Shown here piece after piece: positions 7,837-15,505 of a DNA stretch of 64,000 bases. A program made the position numbers and the translations under genes. The stretch is from Anaerosacchariphilus polymeriproducens (lineage in GTDB: Bacteria; Bacillota; Clostridia; Lachnospirales; Lachnospiraceae): positions 85,649 to 149,648 of the forward strand of contig NZ_QRCT01000009.1 in assembly GCF_003363435.1 (NCBI RefSeq), written 5' to 3'. Under the pieces are notes generated by a model, which saw only the letters and a list, made by a program, of their open reading frames with translations, was not told the DNA's origin and did no database searches. Numbering within the stretch: position 1 is the first letter of the stretch; every line of letters starts with the position of its first letter.

Positions 7837-8772
7837 ATGCCTAAAGAAGGGGTTAAAGGTTTAGGTGATGTTGCAATGGCATACAATAATGCTTTTACAT
7901 TAACACCATATGTAGATGAAATTATTAATCGAGCATTATTATATCTCAATGCAGGATATCCAATACATTTAAAAGGACCAGCAGGAACAGGAAAAACGGT
8001 ATTGGCTATGTATATTGCTAAACTAATCGGAAAACCTACAACCATGATTTTTGGAAATGAAGCAGTTGAAACATCAGATATGATAGGTTCAGATTTTGGA
8101 TATACAAAAAGGGTAGTAGAAGATAACTATATACATTCAGTCCATAAAATAATGGAAGATTACGAGCAAAAATGGATAGACGGTAGAATTATTAATGCTT
8201 GTGAAAAAGGATATGTTCTTATTTATGATGAATTCACACGATCAAGGCCAGAAACAAATAATATTCTTTTATCAGTTTTAGAAGAAAAAGTACTTGAATT
8301 ACCCATAAATTACTATGGTAGCAATAAATTGTTAAAAATACATCCCGATTTTAAGATAATTTTCACAAGTAACCCGGAAGAGTATACAGGAGTTTACAAA
8401 TCTCAGGATGCTTTAGTAGACCGATTTATAACTTTGGAACTGGATTTTCCGGACCAAAACAGTGAGGTCAATATCGCAGTTGCTAATAGTGGTCTTTCTT
8501 TGGATAAAGCAGTAAATTTGGTATCGATTGTAAGAAGTTTCAGAGAAATTAATCGGTCTAAATTTTTAGTATCCTTAAGAGACTCTATAAAATTGTGTAA
8601 AATTATTAAGACAGCTAATATAAATATTGCATATGATAATGATGTTTTTCGAAAAGTTTGTATCGATGTATTAACTTCTGGAATCAGTGTTCAAAAAACA
8701 AATATTGATAGAACAAAGATTAAGGAAGAGCTGAATACAATTATTAAAGTGGTTCTAATGGAACATAAATAA
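7837..8772 (+). CDS. gvpN: Gas vesicle AAA+ ATPase GvpN
   Basis: A MoxR-type AAA+ ATPase of 311 residues, required for gas vesicle growth in other organisms. Walker A is GPAGTGKT at residues 47-54. Walker B is GYVLIYDEFTRSRPETNN near residue 128, with the GvpN-type DEFTRSRPE. Sensor 1 lies in FKIIFTSNPEEYTGVYKSQD and the arginine finger region in DALVDRFI. The start ATG 7837 is ten bases behind GGGAGG; an overlapping ATG at 7833 is in another frame. Strong family match throughout. Confidence 0.95.
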   Translation: MPKEGVKGLGDVAMAYNNAFTLTPYVDEIINRALLYLNAGYPIHLKGPAGTGKTVLAMYIAKLIGKPTTMIFGNEAVETSDMIGSDFGYTKRVVEDNYIHSVHKIMEDYEQKWIDGRIINACEKGYVLIYDEFTRSRPETNNILLSVLEEKVLELPINYYGSNKLLKIHPDFKIIFTSNPEEYTGVYKSQDALVDRFITLELDFPDQNSEVNIAVANSGLSLDKAVNLVSIVRSFREINRSKFLVSLRDSIKLCKIIKTANINIAYDNDVFRKVCIDVLTSGISVQKTNIDRTKIKEELNTIIKVVLMEHK

Positions 8773-8791
8773 TGGGGGAGGGAAATAGTTC

Positions 8792-9001
8792 ATGCAAAAA
8801 ATTAAAACACTGAGTCATGTATATCTAAGACCTGATCCAATTTTGAACGGAACATCTATATATCTTAAATTGCATAATATCACAAATCAGATGGAAAGGT
8901 TGGAACATACAAAGGAAACATGTTTGAACAGAATCGATATGGCTGATAAAAAGTTAGAGTTATTAGAGAAAAGATACAATGAATTAAAAAATCTTTTATA
9001 A
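8792..9001 (+). CDS. Small coiled-coil protein of the gas-vesicle operon
   Basis: A 69-residue protein I do not recognise. Residues about 30-69 (ITNQMERLEHTKETCLNRID onwards, ending LEKRYNELKNLL) form a likely coiled coil with heptad leucines; the first part contains YLRPDPILNGTSIYLKL. The ribosome site GGGGGAGGG before the ATG is strong, and it follows gvpN by 19 bases. Size and coiled coil suit a vesicle assembly adaptor of the GvpV or GvpG kind, but the similarity is too weak to name it. Confidence 0.6.
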   Translation: MQKIKTLSHVYLRPDPILNGTSIYLKLHNITNQMERLEHTKETCLNRIDMADKKLELLEKRYNELKNLL

Positions 9002-9092
9002 TTTTTAAAGTTTAAATATTAAATCTTTTAAAATAGATATTTTTAGAATAATAATGAATATATTTAGTAAAAAGATAGATTCTGGTTTATCG

Positions 9093-9142
9093 TTCACAGT
9101 GCACAGTCTGGATATTTTAACTTGCTTTTTGTGTACTGTGAA
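9093..9142 (+). repeat. Inverted repeat before gvpO
   Basis: TTCACAGTGCACA (9093-9105) and TGTGTACTGTGAA (9130-9142) pair over 13 positions with one G-U, loop 24 bases. It ends about 16 bases before the gvpO ribosome site and could act as an RNA processing or translation control element. Confidence 0.5.
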
Positions 9143-9170
9143 AAGACTAATTAAAAATGAGGTGAATTTC

Positions 9171-9434
9171 ATGAAAAGAGTAATTGAAGCAGCTAGAATA
9201 TTTTTTGAAGATCTTTATGAAAATACTGCAACCGTAGTTGGGGTAAAACGGTGTGAGGATAATTGGGAACTATTAGTGGAAGTTATTACAGATGATGATT
9301 ATACGAGAAAGCGGGCTAAAAATGACTTAATATCTGTGTTTAAAGTAAATATGGATTCTGATTTACAGATTATTTCTTATTCAAGAGAAGAGATACGAGA
9401 AAGAGGAAAGGCATTAGAAAAAACAATTTATTAA
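9171..9434 (+). CDS. gvpO: Gas vesicle protein GvpO
   Basis: An 87-residue protein with the GvpO layout: MKRVIEAARIFFEDLYENT, then VVGVKRCEDNWELLVEVI, then LISVFKVNMDSDLQIISYSR and EIRERGK, equivalent to the family's G-V-x-R...GW...VEV...YEV..D..G.L..Y.R..RY.RG. I start at ATG 9171 behind ATGAGGTGAATTTC. The longer frame from 9054 has no ribosome site and would run through the inverted repeat. GvpO is needed for vesicle formation or regulation in haloarchaea; its function is not settled. Confidence 0.85.
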   Translation: MKRVIEAARIFFEDLYENTATVVGVKRCEDNWELLVEVITDDDYTRKRAKNDLISVFKVNMDSDLQIISYSREEIRERGKALEKTIY

Positions 9435-9486
9435 ATGGTTACTAAAAATAGTAGAAATAAAATTTAAAAGTTAGGAAGAGATAAGA

Positions 9487-9969
9487 ATGGGATCTAATGA
9501 TGACAATAGAAATGATGTAAAAGGACCATTCAATAACCTTATGAAAGGTTTGGAAGGTATTTTGGGTGTGGTTGATGATTTAATTGTAAACGGAGAAAAT
9601 TTTAAGAATTTATCTGGTGAAATCGAGTTACCATCTCAAAATAAAGTGAAAACTCATTATGATATGACGATAAAAACCGGTCTAAATGAAGTACATACGA
9701 ATAGTAAATTTGTTAAAAATAGTCAGATGAAAATAGAACCTAGTATTGATATTTATGAAGAAGAAATGGGATATCAGGTTATTGTTCTTACCAGCAATGT
9801 TGCAGAAAACGACATAAAAATCTTCAGTAATGATAATCGTCTTATATTTGAAGCCAGCAATGCAGAGGTAATTTATTATAAGGAAATAACATTACCATGT
9901 ATGATAGACGATCAAAAACTTGTATGGACCCATAAAAATGGTGTTACTGAAATAACAATCGGTAAATAA
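9487..9969 (+). CDS. gvpH: GvpH-like Hsp20-type chaperone
   Basis: A 160-residue protein. The N-terminal part FNNLMKGLEGILGVVDDLIV resembles the start of GvpH proteins, and residues about 88-158 (PSIDIYEEEMGYQVIVLTSN, IKIFSNDNRLIFEASN, and the end VTEITIGK) read as an alpha-crystallin (Hsp20) domain with a beta sandwich. In haloarchaea GvpH is Hsp20-like and forms part of the GvpF-M or regulator complexes. Here it may keep hydrophobic GvpA soluble before assembly. The C-terminal I-x-I motif of typical Hsp20 is replaced by EITIGK. The ribosome site is AGGAAGAG. Confidence 0.72.
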   Translation: MGSNDDNRNDVKGPFNNLMKGLEGILGVVDDLIVNGENFKNLSGEIELPSQNKVKTHYDMTIKTGLNEVHTNSKFVKNSQMKIEPSIDIYEEEMGYQVIVLTSNVAENDIKIFSNDNRLIFEASNAEVIYYKEITLPCMIDDQKLVWTHKNGVTEITIGK

Positions 9970-10027
9970 TATCCTTCAATTTAGAGAGTCTAGACTTTGT
10001 ACGCCGATGCTGAAAGGAATGATTTTA

Positions 10028-12166
10028 ATGGAGGAAAAGAATAATTTAGTATTAAAAGTAACAGAAACACTATCAAAAGATGTAGGGCATGGTATTGCCC
10101 GATTAGACCCTCAATCGATGAAAGCACTAGAAGTTGGAACAGGAGATATCATTGAAATTGAAGGAGGGAAAAAAGGTATTGCGAAAGTAATGCCGATACA
10201 ATCAGATTTAAGAGGTATGTCGATCATTCAGATCGATGGTTATACTAGGGAGAGTTCCGGAGTAACGATAGGAGAAAATGTTACTGTAAAAAAGATAGAA
10301 TGTGCAAAAGCAAAAAAAGTAAATTTACTTAAAATAAATAGTAAATATACAGACACAAATGAAGATGAGGGAACTTACATAGGCCGGTTAATTGAAGGAC
10401 TAGCATTGCTAAAAGGGAATAAGATCAGAGCCAATTTAATGGGATCTTTATTTTATGAGTTCATGGTTGAGAGTACAGATCCAGAAGGAGCGGTTATTAT
10501 AAACCGTGATACTAAATTGAAGATCATCAATAGCAAGGAACAGGGGAATTTTAATTTAAGGGTGACATATGAAGATATTGGCGGACTCGGCAATGAAATA
10601 TTAAAGATTCGGGAAATGATAGAGTGGCCATTAAAGCATCCCTATTTATTTGAAAAGTTGGGTATCGATGCACCAAAAGGAGTTCTATTACATGGAGCAC
10701 CTGGAACAGGAAAAACATTGATTGCAAAAGCGATTGCAAATGAAACGGACTCTTACTTTGTAAGTATCAATGGCCCGGAAATAATTAATAAATATTATGG
10801 GGAAAGTGAAGCCAAGCTACGGGAAATATTTGATAAGGCAGTGAAAAATGCTCCTAGTATCATATTCATAGATGAAATCGATGCAATTGCTCCTAAAAGG
10901 GAAGAAACTAAGGGAGATGTGGAAAAGCGTGTGGTCGCACAACTGTTAACACTCATGGATGGTATCAGGGATAGAGGAAGAGTGATGGTAATTGGAGCGA
11001 CCAACATACCAAATTCATTGGACCCTGCACTAAGACGACCGGGTAGATTTGATAGAGAAATCCAGATTGGAATTCCTGATGCCAAAGGTCGTATGGATAT
11101 TTTAAATATACATACCAGAGGAATGCCATTGGGTTCCGATGTCGATATTAAGAAATTGTCCGAATTAACGGGAGGATTTGTTGGAGCAGATTTAAATGCG
11201 TTATGTAGGGAAGCGGCTATGATTACGGTAAGAGATGCTTTTCAGGGACAAGAATTAAGTAACGAAAATCAGCTAAATGAGATTATATTTCATTTAAATA
11301 TTCCTATGCAGAACTTTATGCGTGCACTCACTCAGGTCGAGCCTTCAGTTATTCGAGACGTGGTGATTGAAGCACCGGATGTCTCATGGAATGATGTGGG
11401 CGGGCTGAAAGAAGTAAAGCAATATTTTAAGGAAATTATTGAGTGGCCATTTCAATACAGAGAAATTTATGAGCATGTCAAAGTTAATGTTCCAAAAGGA
11501 ATTTTATTGTATGGAGAACCCGGAACCGGAAAGACATTATTGGCAAAAGCTTTGGCAAATGAACTAGGCTTTAATTTTCTTTGTATTAAAAGTTCGGAAT
11601 TATTATCAAAATGGTTTGGGGAATCAGAGAAAAATATTCATCAAATATTTAAAAAGGCAAGAGAGGCAGCTCCCAGCATTATTTTTTTTGATGAAATTGA
11701 CTGCATAATGAAAGCACGTGGGAATCATCAGGAATCTTCTGATGTTCAGGACCGTATTACAAGTCAGGTACTCATTGAAATGGATGGAGTACAAGAAATG
11801 AGAGATGTTATTGTGATGGGAGCAACAAACAGAATTCATTTAATTGATGAGGCACTATTGCGATCCGGCAGATTTGATATAAAAATTGAAGTGGGGAAAC
11901 CCGATTGTGCGGCTAGAGAGGAAATATTTAAAATACATTTAGAAGGCAGGCCTTTGGAAAAAGACTTTTGTTTTAAAGAACTTGGAAATGTAAGTGATGG
12001 GTTGTCAGGAGCAGATATTAAACATGTTTGTGATGTATCAGCTCTTAGTGTTGCAAAACAATGTGTTACGGAAGGGGTCAAGTTAGAAGAGGCTGTTATT
12101 ACAACATCCTTAATAAAATCTATAATGGAAGGTCAAAAATGGAGGGATTCAAATGCCAGGTCCTGA
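10028..12166 (+). CDS. Cdc48/VAT-type AAA ATPase with two AAA domains
   Basis: A 712-residue hexameric-type ATPase. The N-terminal region (LVLKVTETLSKDVGHGIARL, residues 5-24, up to about 90) is a Cdc48 N domain. The first AAA domain has Walker A GAPGTGKT at 223-230 and Walker B SIIFIDEIDAIAP. The second has GEPGTGKT at 496-503 and SIIFFDEIDCIM. Both have arginine fingers (DPALRRPGRFDREIQIG, DEALLRSGRFDIKIEVG). I start at ATG 10028, ten bases after AAAGGA, instead of the in-frame ATG at 10007. Such ATPases remodel or unfold proteins; inside a gvp operon it probably disassembles or proofreads vesicle proteins. gvpF overlaps its end by 14 bases. Confidence 0.9.
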   Translation: MEEKNNLVLKVTETLSKDVGHGIARLDPQSMKALEVGTGDIIEIEGGKKGIAKVMPIQSDLRGMSIIQIDGYTRESSGVTIGENVTVKKIECAKAKKVNLLKINSKYTDTNEDEGTYIGRLIEGLALLKGNKIRANLMGSLFYEFMVESTDPEGAVIINRDTKLKIINSKEQGNFNLRVTYEDIGGLGNEILKIREMIEWPLKHPYLFEKLGIDAPKGVLLHGAPGTGKTLIAKAIANETDSYFVSINGPEIINKYYGESEAKLREIFDKAVKNAPSIIFIDEIDAIAPKREETKGDVEKRVVAQLLTLMDGIRDRGRVMVIGATNIPNSLDPALRRPGRFDREIQIGIPDAKGRMDILNIHTRGMPLGSDVDIKKLSELTGGFVGADLNALCREAAMITVRDAFQGQELSNENQLNEIIFHLNIPMQNFMRALTQVEPSVIRDVVIEAPDVSWNDVGGLKEVKQYFKEIIEWPFQYREIYEHVKVNVPKGILLYGEPGTGKTLLAKALANELGFNFLCIKSSELLSKWFGESEKNIHQIFKKAREAAPSIIFFDEIDCIMKARGNHQESSDVQDRITSQVLIEMDGVQEMRDVIVMGATNRIHLIDEALLRSGRFDIKIEVGKPDCAAREEIFKIHLEGRPLEKDFCFKELGNVSDGLSGADIKHVCDVSALSVAKQCVTEGVKLEEAVITTSLIKSIMEGQKWRDSNARS

Positions 12167-12887
12167 TGGAATTTATTTATATTGCATTATACCGAAGAAA
12201 GAAAATATTGAAATAGAAAAAAAAGGATTAGAAGACAGAAAGATTTATACAGTAGAGTATAAAGACATTTTGGCTATAGTCAGTAATGTACCTTATAAAG
12301 TTTATGATTTTTCTATAGAAAATATTGAAATACATGAAGATGTTGTTAAAGAGTTAATGAATGATTATACCGTACTTCCTTTTAATTATGGGAATGTATT
12401 AAAGACTAGAAGTGATTTAAATGCATTTTTAAAAGCTACGTATATAAACTTGAAAAAAAATTTATTAAAAGTGTCTGGAAAATTTGAAGTGGGTCTAAAA
12501 ATATTTATTAAAAATGAGTTTATTAGTGAAGAAATTGAAAATGATACGATAAAAAGTATGAAAAAACGGATAGAAGGAATGAACGGACAAGAAGAAATTA
12601 CTATGAAAGTAGAGCTTGGTAAGATGGTTAAAAAAGCATTGGAACAAAAACAGCATGAGTTTGAAGCAAAAGTTTTTGCTAATTTAAAACAGTATAGTTC
12701 CCATGCAAAGTCGAATGAGTGTAATACTGTGAATATGGTTCTCAATGCTGCTTATTTGATTGAAAAAGACAAACTGGATTTGTTTACTGAGAAATTAAAT
12801 GAGATAACCCCGGCTTATGATGAAAAGTATACCATAAAATTTACCGGGCCCTGGCCACCCTATAATTTTATAGAAATGCCAGGTTAG
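12153..12887 (+). CDS. gvpF: Gas vesicle protein GvpF/GvpL
   Basis: A 244-residue GvpL/GvpF family protein. Visible: GIYLYCIIPKKE at the start, VLPFNYGNVLKTRSDL in the middle, the long helical region MKKRIEGMNGQEEITMKVEL, and the closing FTGPWPPYNFIEM, which is the family's G-P-W-P-P-Y-x-F signature. GvpF binds the shell protein and is located at the gas-facing side in cyanobacteria; in B. megaterium it is essential. It overlaps the Cdc48 gene by 14 bases, which suggests translational coupling. A longer paralogue lies at 14402. Confidence 0.93.
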   Translation: MPGPDGIYLYCIIPKKENIEIEKKGLEDRKIYTVEYKDILAIVSNVPYKVYDFSIENIEIHEDVVKELMNDYTVLPFNYGNVLKTRSDLNAFLKATYINLKKNLLKVSGKFEVGLKIFIKNEFISEEIENDTIKSMKKRIEGMNGQEEITMKVELGKMVKKALEQKQHEFEAKVFANLKQYSSHAKSNECNTVNMVLNAAYLIEKDKLDLFTEKLNEITPAYDEKYTIKFTGPWPPYNFIEMPG

Positions 12888-12905
12888 AATGGAGTGTAAT
12901 ATTGT

Positions 12906-13127
12906 ATGTTTTTTCTGAAAACTTTTATTAATTTTGTATCTTTAATTCATGAATATATTGATAAAGAAATTAATGATGAAAGTAAAGTACAAAAGGAATT
13001 GTATGAGATCCGGTTGAAATATGAAATGGGTGAAATCAGTAAAGAAGATTATGAAGAAATTAAAGATCATCTTATGCTGCGCCTTCAGGAAATTAAAAAG
13101 AGAAAACAAAAAAATGAGGAAGAATAA
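12906..13127 (+). CDS. gvpG: Gas vesicle protein GvpG
   Basis: A 73-residue protein with the GvpG pattern: a hydrophobic N-terminus (MFFLKTFINFVSLIHEYIDK), then a charged helix ELYEIRLKYEMGEISKEDYE with the family's short-segment L-x-x-R-Y-E-x-G-E-I-S-E-E-E-Y motif, and a lysine/glutamate tail. GvpG is a small essential assembly protein found next to gvpF in most clusters, as here. Its ribosome site is weak (GGAGTGTAATATTGT), possibly translated by coupling to gvpF 18 bases upstream. Confidence 0.9.
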   Translation: MFFLKTFINFVSLIHEYIDKEINDESKVQKELYEIRLKYEMGEISKEDYEEIKDHLMLRLQEIKKRKQKNEEE

Positions 13128-13150
13128 ACATTTAGTTAGGGGTGAATGAA

Positions 13151-13549
13151 ATGATAGAAGCGACTCGGGATAAAGAGGATAGAGGTTCTCTGGTAGATGT
13201 AATTGACAGATTATTGGATAAGGGCTTGGTAATTAATGCAGATATTGTTGTTTCTGTAGCAGGAGTTGAACTTTTAGGTGTAAAGGTAAGAGCAGCACTC
13301 GCCTCCTTTGCAACGGCAGCTAAATATGGTCTTGAGTTCCCATCCGGTACGAACTTAGAAACTGAAGCTTGGAAGGAAGCTCAGGAAGGCGTAGAGACCT
13401 GTCCGCAATGTGGCAAAGAGGTTGGCAAAGAAGAATTATTGAATGATTGTTGTCCATGGTGCGGATGGATGAGTGCAAAAGCCGAAAAGAGATTAAAAGA
13501 GAAAGAATTAGAAGGAGCTCCGCTCATAGCTTCATCAGTTCAATCGTAA
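13151..13549 (+). CDS. gvpJ: GvpJ-like protein with C-terminal zinc ribbon
   Basis: A 132-residue protein. Residues about 8-70 (SLVDVIDRLLDKGLVINADI, then VSVAGVELLGVKVRAALASF) are a GvpA-family domain of the GvpJ/GvpS type, which are minor shell or nucleation proteins. The C-terminal part has four cysteines in a zinc-ribbon arrangement: CPQCGKEV and, after a short loop, CPWCGWMS. The same ribbon ends the GvpJ-like protein at 15826. I start at ATG 13151; a GTG three codons upstream overlaps the ribosome site GGGGTG. Zinc ribbons are not part of GvpJ in the model clusters I know (Bacillus megaterium, haloarchaea, cyanobacteria). Confidence 0.85.
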   Translation: MIEATRDKEDRGSLVDVIDRLLDKGLVINADIVVSVAGVELLGVKVRAALASFATAAKYGLEFPSGTNLETEAWKEAQEGVETCPQCGKEVGKEELLNDCCPWCGWMSAKAEKRLKEKELEGAPLIASSVQS

Positions 13550-13567
13550 CCGGAGTGGAGGATAAGA

Positions 13568-14038
13568 ATGACGAGTCATGAGGAATTTAAAATAGATAAA
13601 TTAAATGAATTTATGAATCGCCTGGATGAGAAGAGTCGGAAAATAGTTTGGTATTTCCGGTATCATGGATATGCAAGGCTTTCAGAATTAACGAAACTTA
13701 TTGGTGCTTCAGCAGATATGGAGGTTTTAGACAAACTGAGGGAGGTCATTAATCCTGTATCTGTTGAAATTTTTGGTAAACCGATACTAGAATTCCGAAA
13801 ATCCGGCGTTGATCGAATAACCGGTAAAATAGTACCTTTTCACTGGTGGTTATCTGATGATACAGAAGAAAATCAATTTTTCTTAGGGGGAAGGGGAAAG
13901 CCTTTGGTTGATATTTTTGAAGAAGAGGAACAGTTGATTATCATTTCAGAGATATCACCGACGATTTCATATTGTGACAAGGTAAAAGTAGAGCAGCGGC
14001 ATGGAATTTTACAAATCACATTAAACCGACTCAATTAA
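13568..14038 (+). CDS. Second Hsp20/GvpH-like protein with winged-helix-like N-terminus
   Basis: A 156-residue protein. Residues about 18-65 (SRKIVWYFRYHGYARLSELT and on to LDKLREVINP) look like a small winged-helix domain. Residues about 100-155 (PLVDIFEEEEQLIIISEISP and VKVEQRHGILQITLNRL) match the alpha-crystallin domain, parallel to the end of the protein at 9487. A tryptophan-rich segment PFHWWLSDD links them. Known: some GvpH and related proteins are Hsp20-like. The winged-helix reading is inference from texture. Ribosome site GGAGTGGAGG. Confidence 0.65.
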   Translation: MTSHEEFKIDKLNEFMNRLDEKSRKIVWYFRYHGYARLSELTKLIGASADMEVLDKLREVINPVSVEIFGKPILEFRKSGVDRITGKIVPFHWWLSDDTEENQFFLGGRGKPLVDIFEEEEQLIIISEISPTISYCDKVKVEQRHGILQITLNRLN

Positions 14039-14063
14039 ATTTTGTAGGAAAGTAGGAAATGAT

Positions 14064-14384
14064 ATGGCACTAGAAATAGATGAGGATAATTTAAAACATG
14101 GTTTGCTGGGCTTAATCATGGCTTTGGTTGAAATTATCAGAGATGCTTTAAAACATCAAGCCCGTAAAAGAATGTTAGGCGAAACATTAACGAGTGAGGA
14201 AATGGAAAAGTTGGGAAACGCTTTGATGGAACTTGATATTGCCATAGAGAATATTAAGGAAGAACAAGGGATTACGGAATCAGTAAAGGGAGTAAGAGAT
14301 GGACTGGATGAGGTGGTAGACAGTGTGGTAGATCGATTATTGAATCCGGAAAGATGGGCAGAAGATGCAGAAGAAAATGTTTAG
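14064..14384 (+). CDS. gvpK: Gas vesicle protein GvpK
   Basis: A 106-residue protein with clear GvpK features: LKHGLLGLIMALVEIIRDAL near the start (family pattern L-x-x-x-x-L-x-L-V-E-L-I-R-x-L-L-E), then AxRRM replaced here by ARKRMLGETLTSEEMEKLGN, and the end VVDRLLNPERWAEDAEENV. It is entirely helical and acidic. GvpK is essential in B. megaterium and has been placed among the shell-associated minor proteins. It is followed after 17 bases by the second GvpF/L. Confidence 0.93.
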   Translation: MALEIDEDNLKHGLLGLIMALVEIIRDALKHQARKRMLGETLTSEEMEKLGNALMELDIAIENIKEEQGITESVKGVRDGLDEVVDSVVDRLLNPERWAEDAEENV

Positions 14385-14401
14385 GAATAGGTGGTGAAGG
14401 A

Positions 14402-15505
14402 ATGGATTATCTAAATATTGCTCTGCTTTTACAAGAAAGTGGAAAAGAAGTTAATGTAACAAATATAAAAAAAGTTTTAAATGTTCTGGATCGTGAAGCG
14501 GAGGATGAAAAAATACAATATTTTGTATCAATATTGTCAATGTTGTCCCCAAAAAACAAAGAGGAAAAAAGATTGAATCATGATAAAATCAAAGAATTAC
14601 CCGTTGATACTCAAATAAAAAAAACAGAAGAAACACATCAGGTGGAAAATGTATATCAATTGGAAAATGAATACCAAATGGAAAATGTATTACAAATGCA
14701 GCATAATCAACCAGGCAGATATGTATATGGAATAGCAGGGAAAGGCACACAGGAAAATCTGGGAAATATTGGACTGGATGGTGCAGAAGTCTATACGATT
14801 CCATATAAAGAGGCGTGTATTGTTGTTCATGACTGTCAGGCAGAACCCTACAAATCAGAGGACGAAAATGTAGTAAAAGAATGGCTTTTTACACAGCAGG
14901 AGGTCCTGGATATAGCAGCGGAAAAATTTGATGGTGTGTTACCTATGAGTTTTGATATGATTATTGAGGGTAAGAGTGGCAGCAATCCGGAAAATGAGGC
15001 AATTAGCTGGTTAGAAAAGAATTATGAAAGCTTTATGGAAACGATATTAAAAATAAAAAATTGTCAAGAATATGGTATTCAGGTTATTTTAAATACTTTA
15101 GAGTTAAGCCAAACAATTTTTGAAACAGATGAAAAACTTAAAAAAAAGAAAGAAGAGATAAATGCGAAACCTGAAGGAATCGCTTATATGGAAAAAGAAA
15201 TGTTAAAAGATCTTGTAAAAGAAAGAATTGAGGAAAAGGCAGATGAATACTTTAAAAAGTTTTATGAAATGATAAAAAAATATCCGGATGATATTGTGAT
15301 TGGGAAAGTAAAAAAGGTTGGAGATAACCAGCAGATGCTGATGAATTTATCTTGTCTGGTTCATAAAGATAAAGTTGGACCATTAGGAGAAGAATTAGAG
15401 CTCATTGATAATTACGAAGGGATAACGGTAAGATTTAGTGGACCATGGGCACCTTACAGCTTTGTTACTCCCGAGAAGGGGGCAATTAATAGTGGTAATG
15501 GATAA
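14402..15505 (+). CDS. gvpL: GvpL/GvpF family protein with P1/L12-like N-terminal extension
   Basis: A 367-residue protein, far longer than a usual GvpL. Residues about 105-365 are the GvpL/F domain (RYVYGIAGKG, VLPMSFDMIIEGKSG, VRFSGPWAPYSFV at the end). In front, residues 1-18 MDYLNIALLLQESGKEVN and the following NIKKVLNVL strongly recall the N-terminal dimerisation domain of archaeal/eukaryotic ribosomal stalk protein P1/L12 (M-E-Y-V-Y-A-A-L-L-L-x-x-x-G-K-E-I). The two parts are joined by a linker with three hexapeptide repeats of the type Q-x-E-N-x-Y. I start at ATG 14402 behind GGTGGTGAAGG; the longer frame from 14354 overlaps gvpK. Confidence 0.85.
   Translation: MDYLNIALLLQESGKEVNVTNIKKVLNVLDREAEDEKIQYFVSILSMLSPKNKEEKRLNHDKIKELPVDTQIKKTEETHQVENVYQLENEYQMENVLQMQHNQPGRYVYGIAGKGTQENLGNIGLDGAEVYTIPYKEACIVVHDCQAEPYKSEDENVVKEWLFTQQEVLDIAAEKFDGVLPMSFDMIIEGKSGSNPENEAISWLEKNYESFMETILKIKNCQEYGIQVILNTLELSQTIFETDEKLKKKKEEINAKPEGIAYMEKEMLKDLVKERIEEKADEYFKKFYEMIKKYPDDIVIGKVKKVGDNQQMLMNLSCLVHKDKVGPLGEELELIDNYEGITVRFSGPWAPYSFVTPEKGAINSGNG
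14639..14692 (+). repeat. Three tandem 18-base repeats in the gvpL linker
   Basis: Units 14639-14656, 14657-14674 and 14675-14692, each of the form CAnnTGGAAAATGnATnn, encode QVENVY, QLENEY and QMENVL, followed by a partial QMQ. In-frame expansion or contraction would change the linker length without a frameshift. Confidence 0.8.

Noticed and set aside
9054..9170. Longer N-terminus for gvpO starting at ATG 9054
   Set aside because: No ribosome site there, the extra residues run through the inverted repeat, and the GvpO family begins at the downstream ATG 9171.
14639..14692. Short tandem repeats considered as a CRISPR-like array
   Set aside because: The units are in-frame codons of gvpL without spacers, and no cas genes are present.
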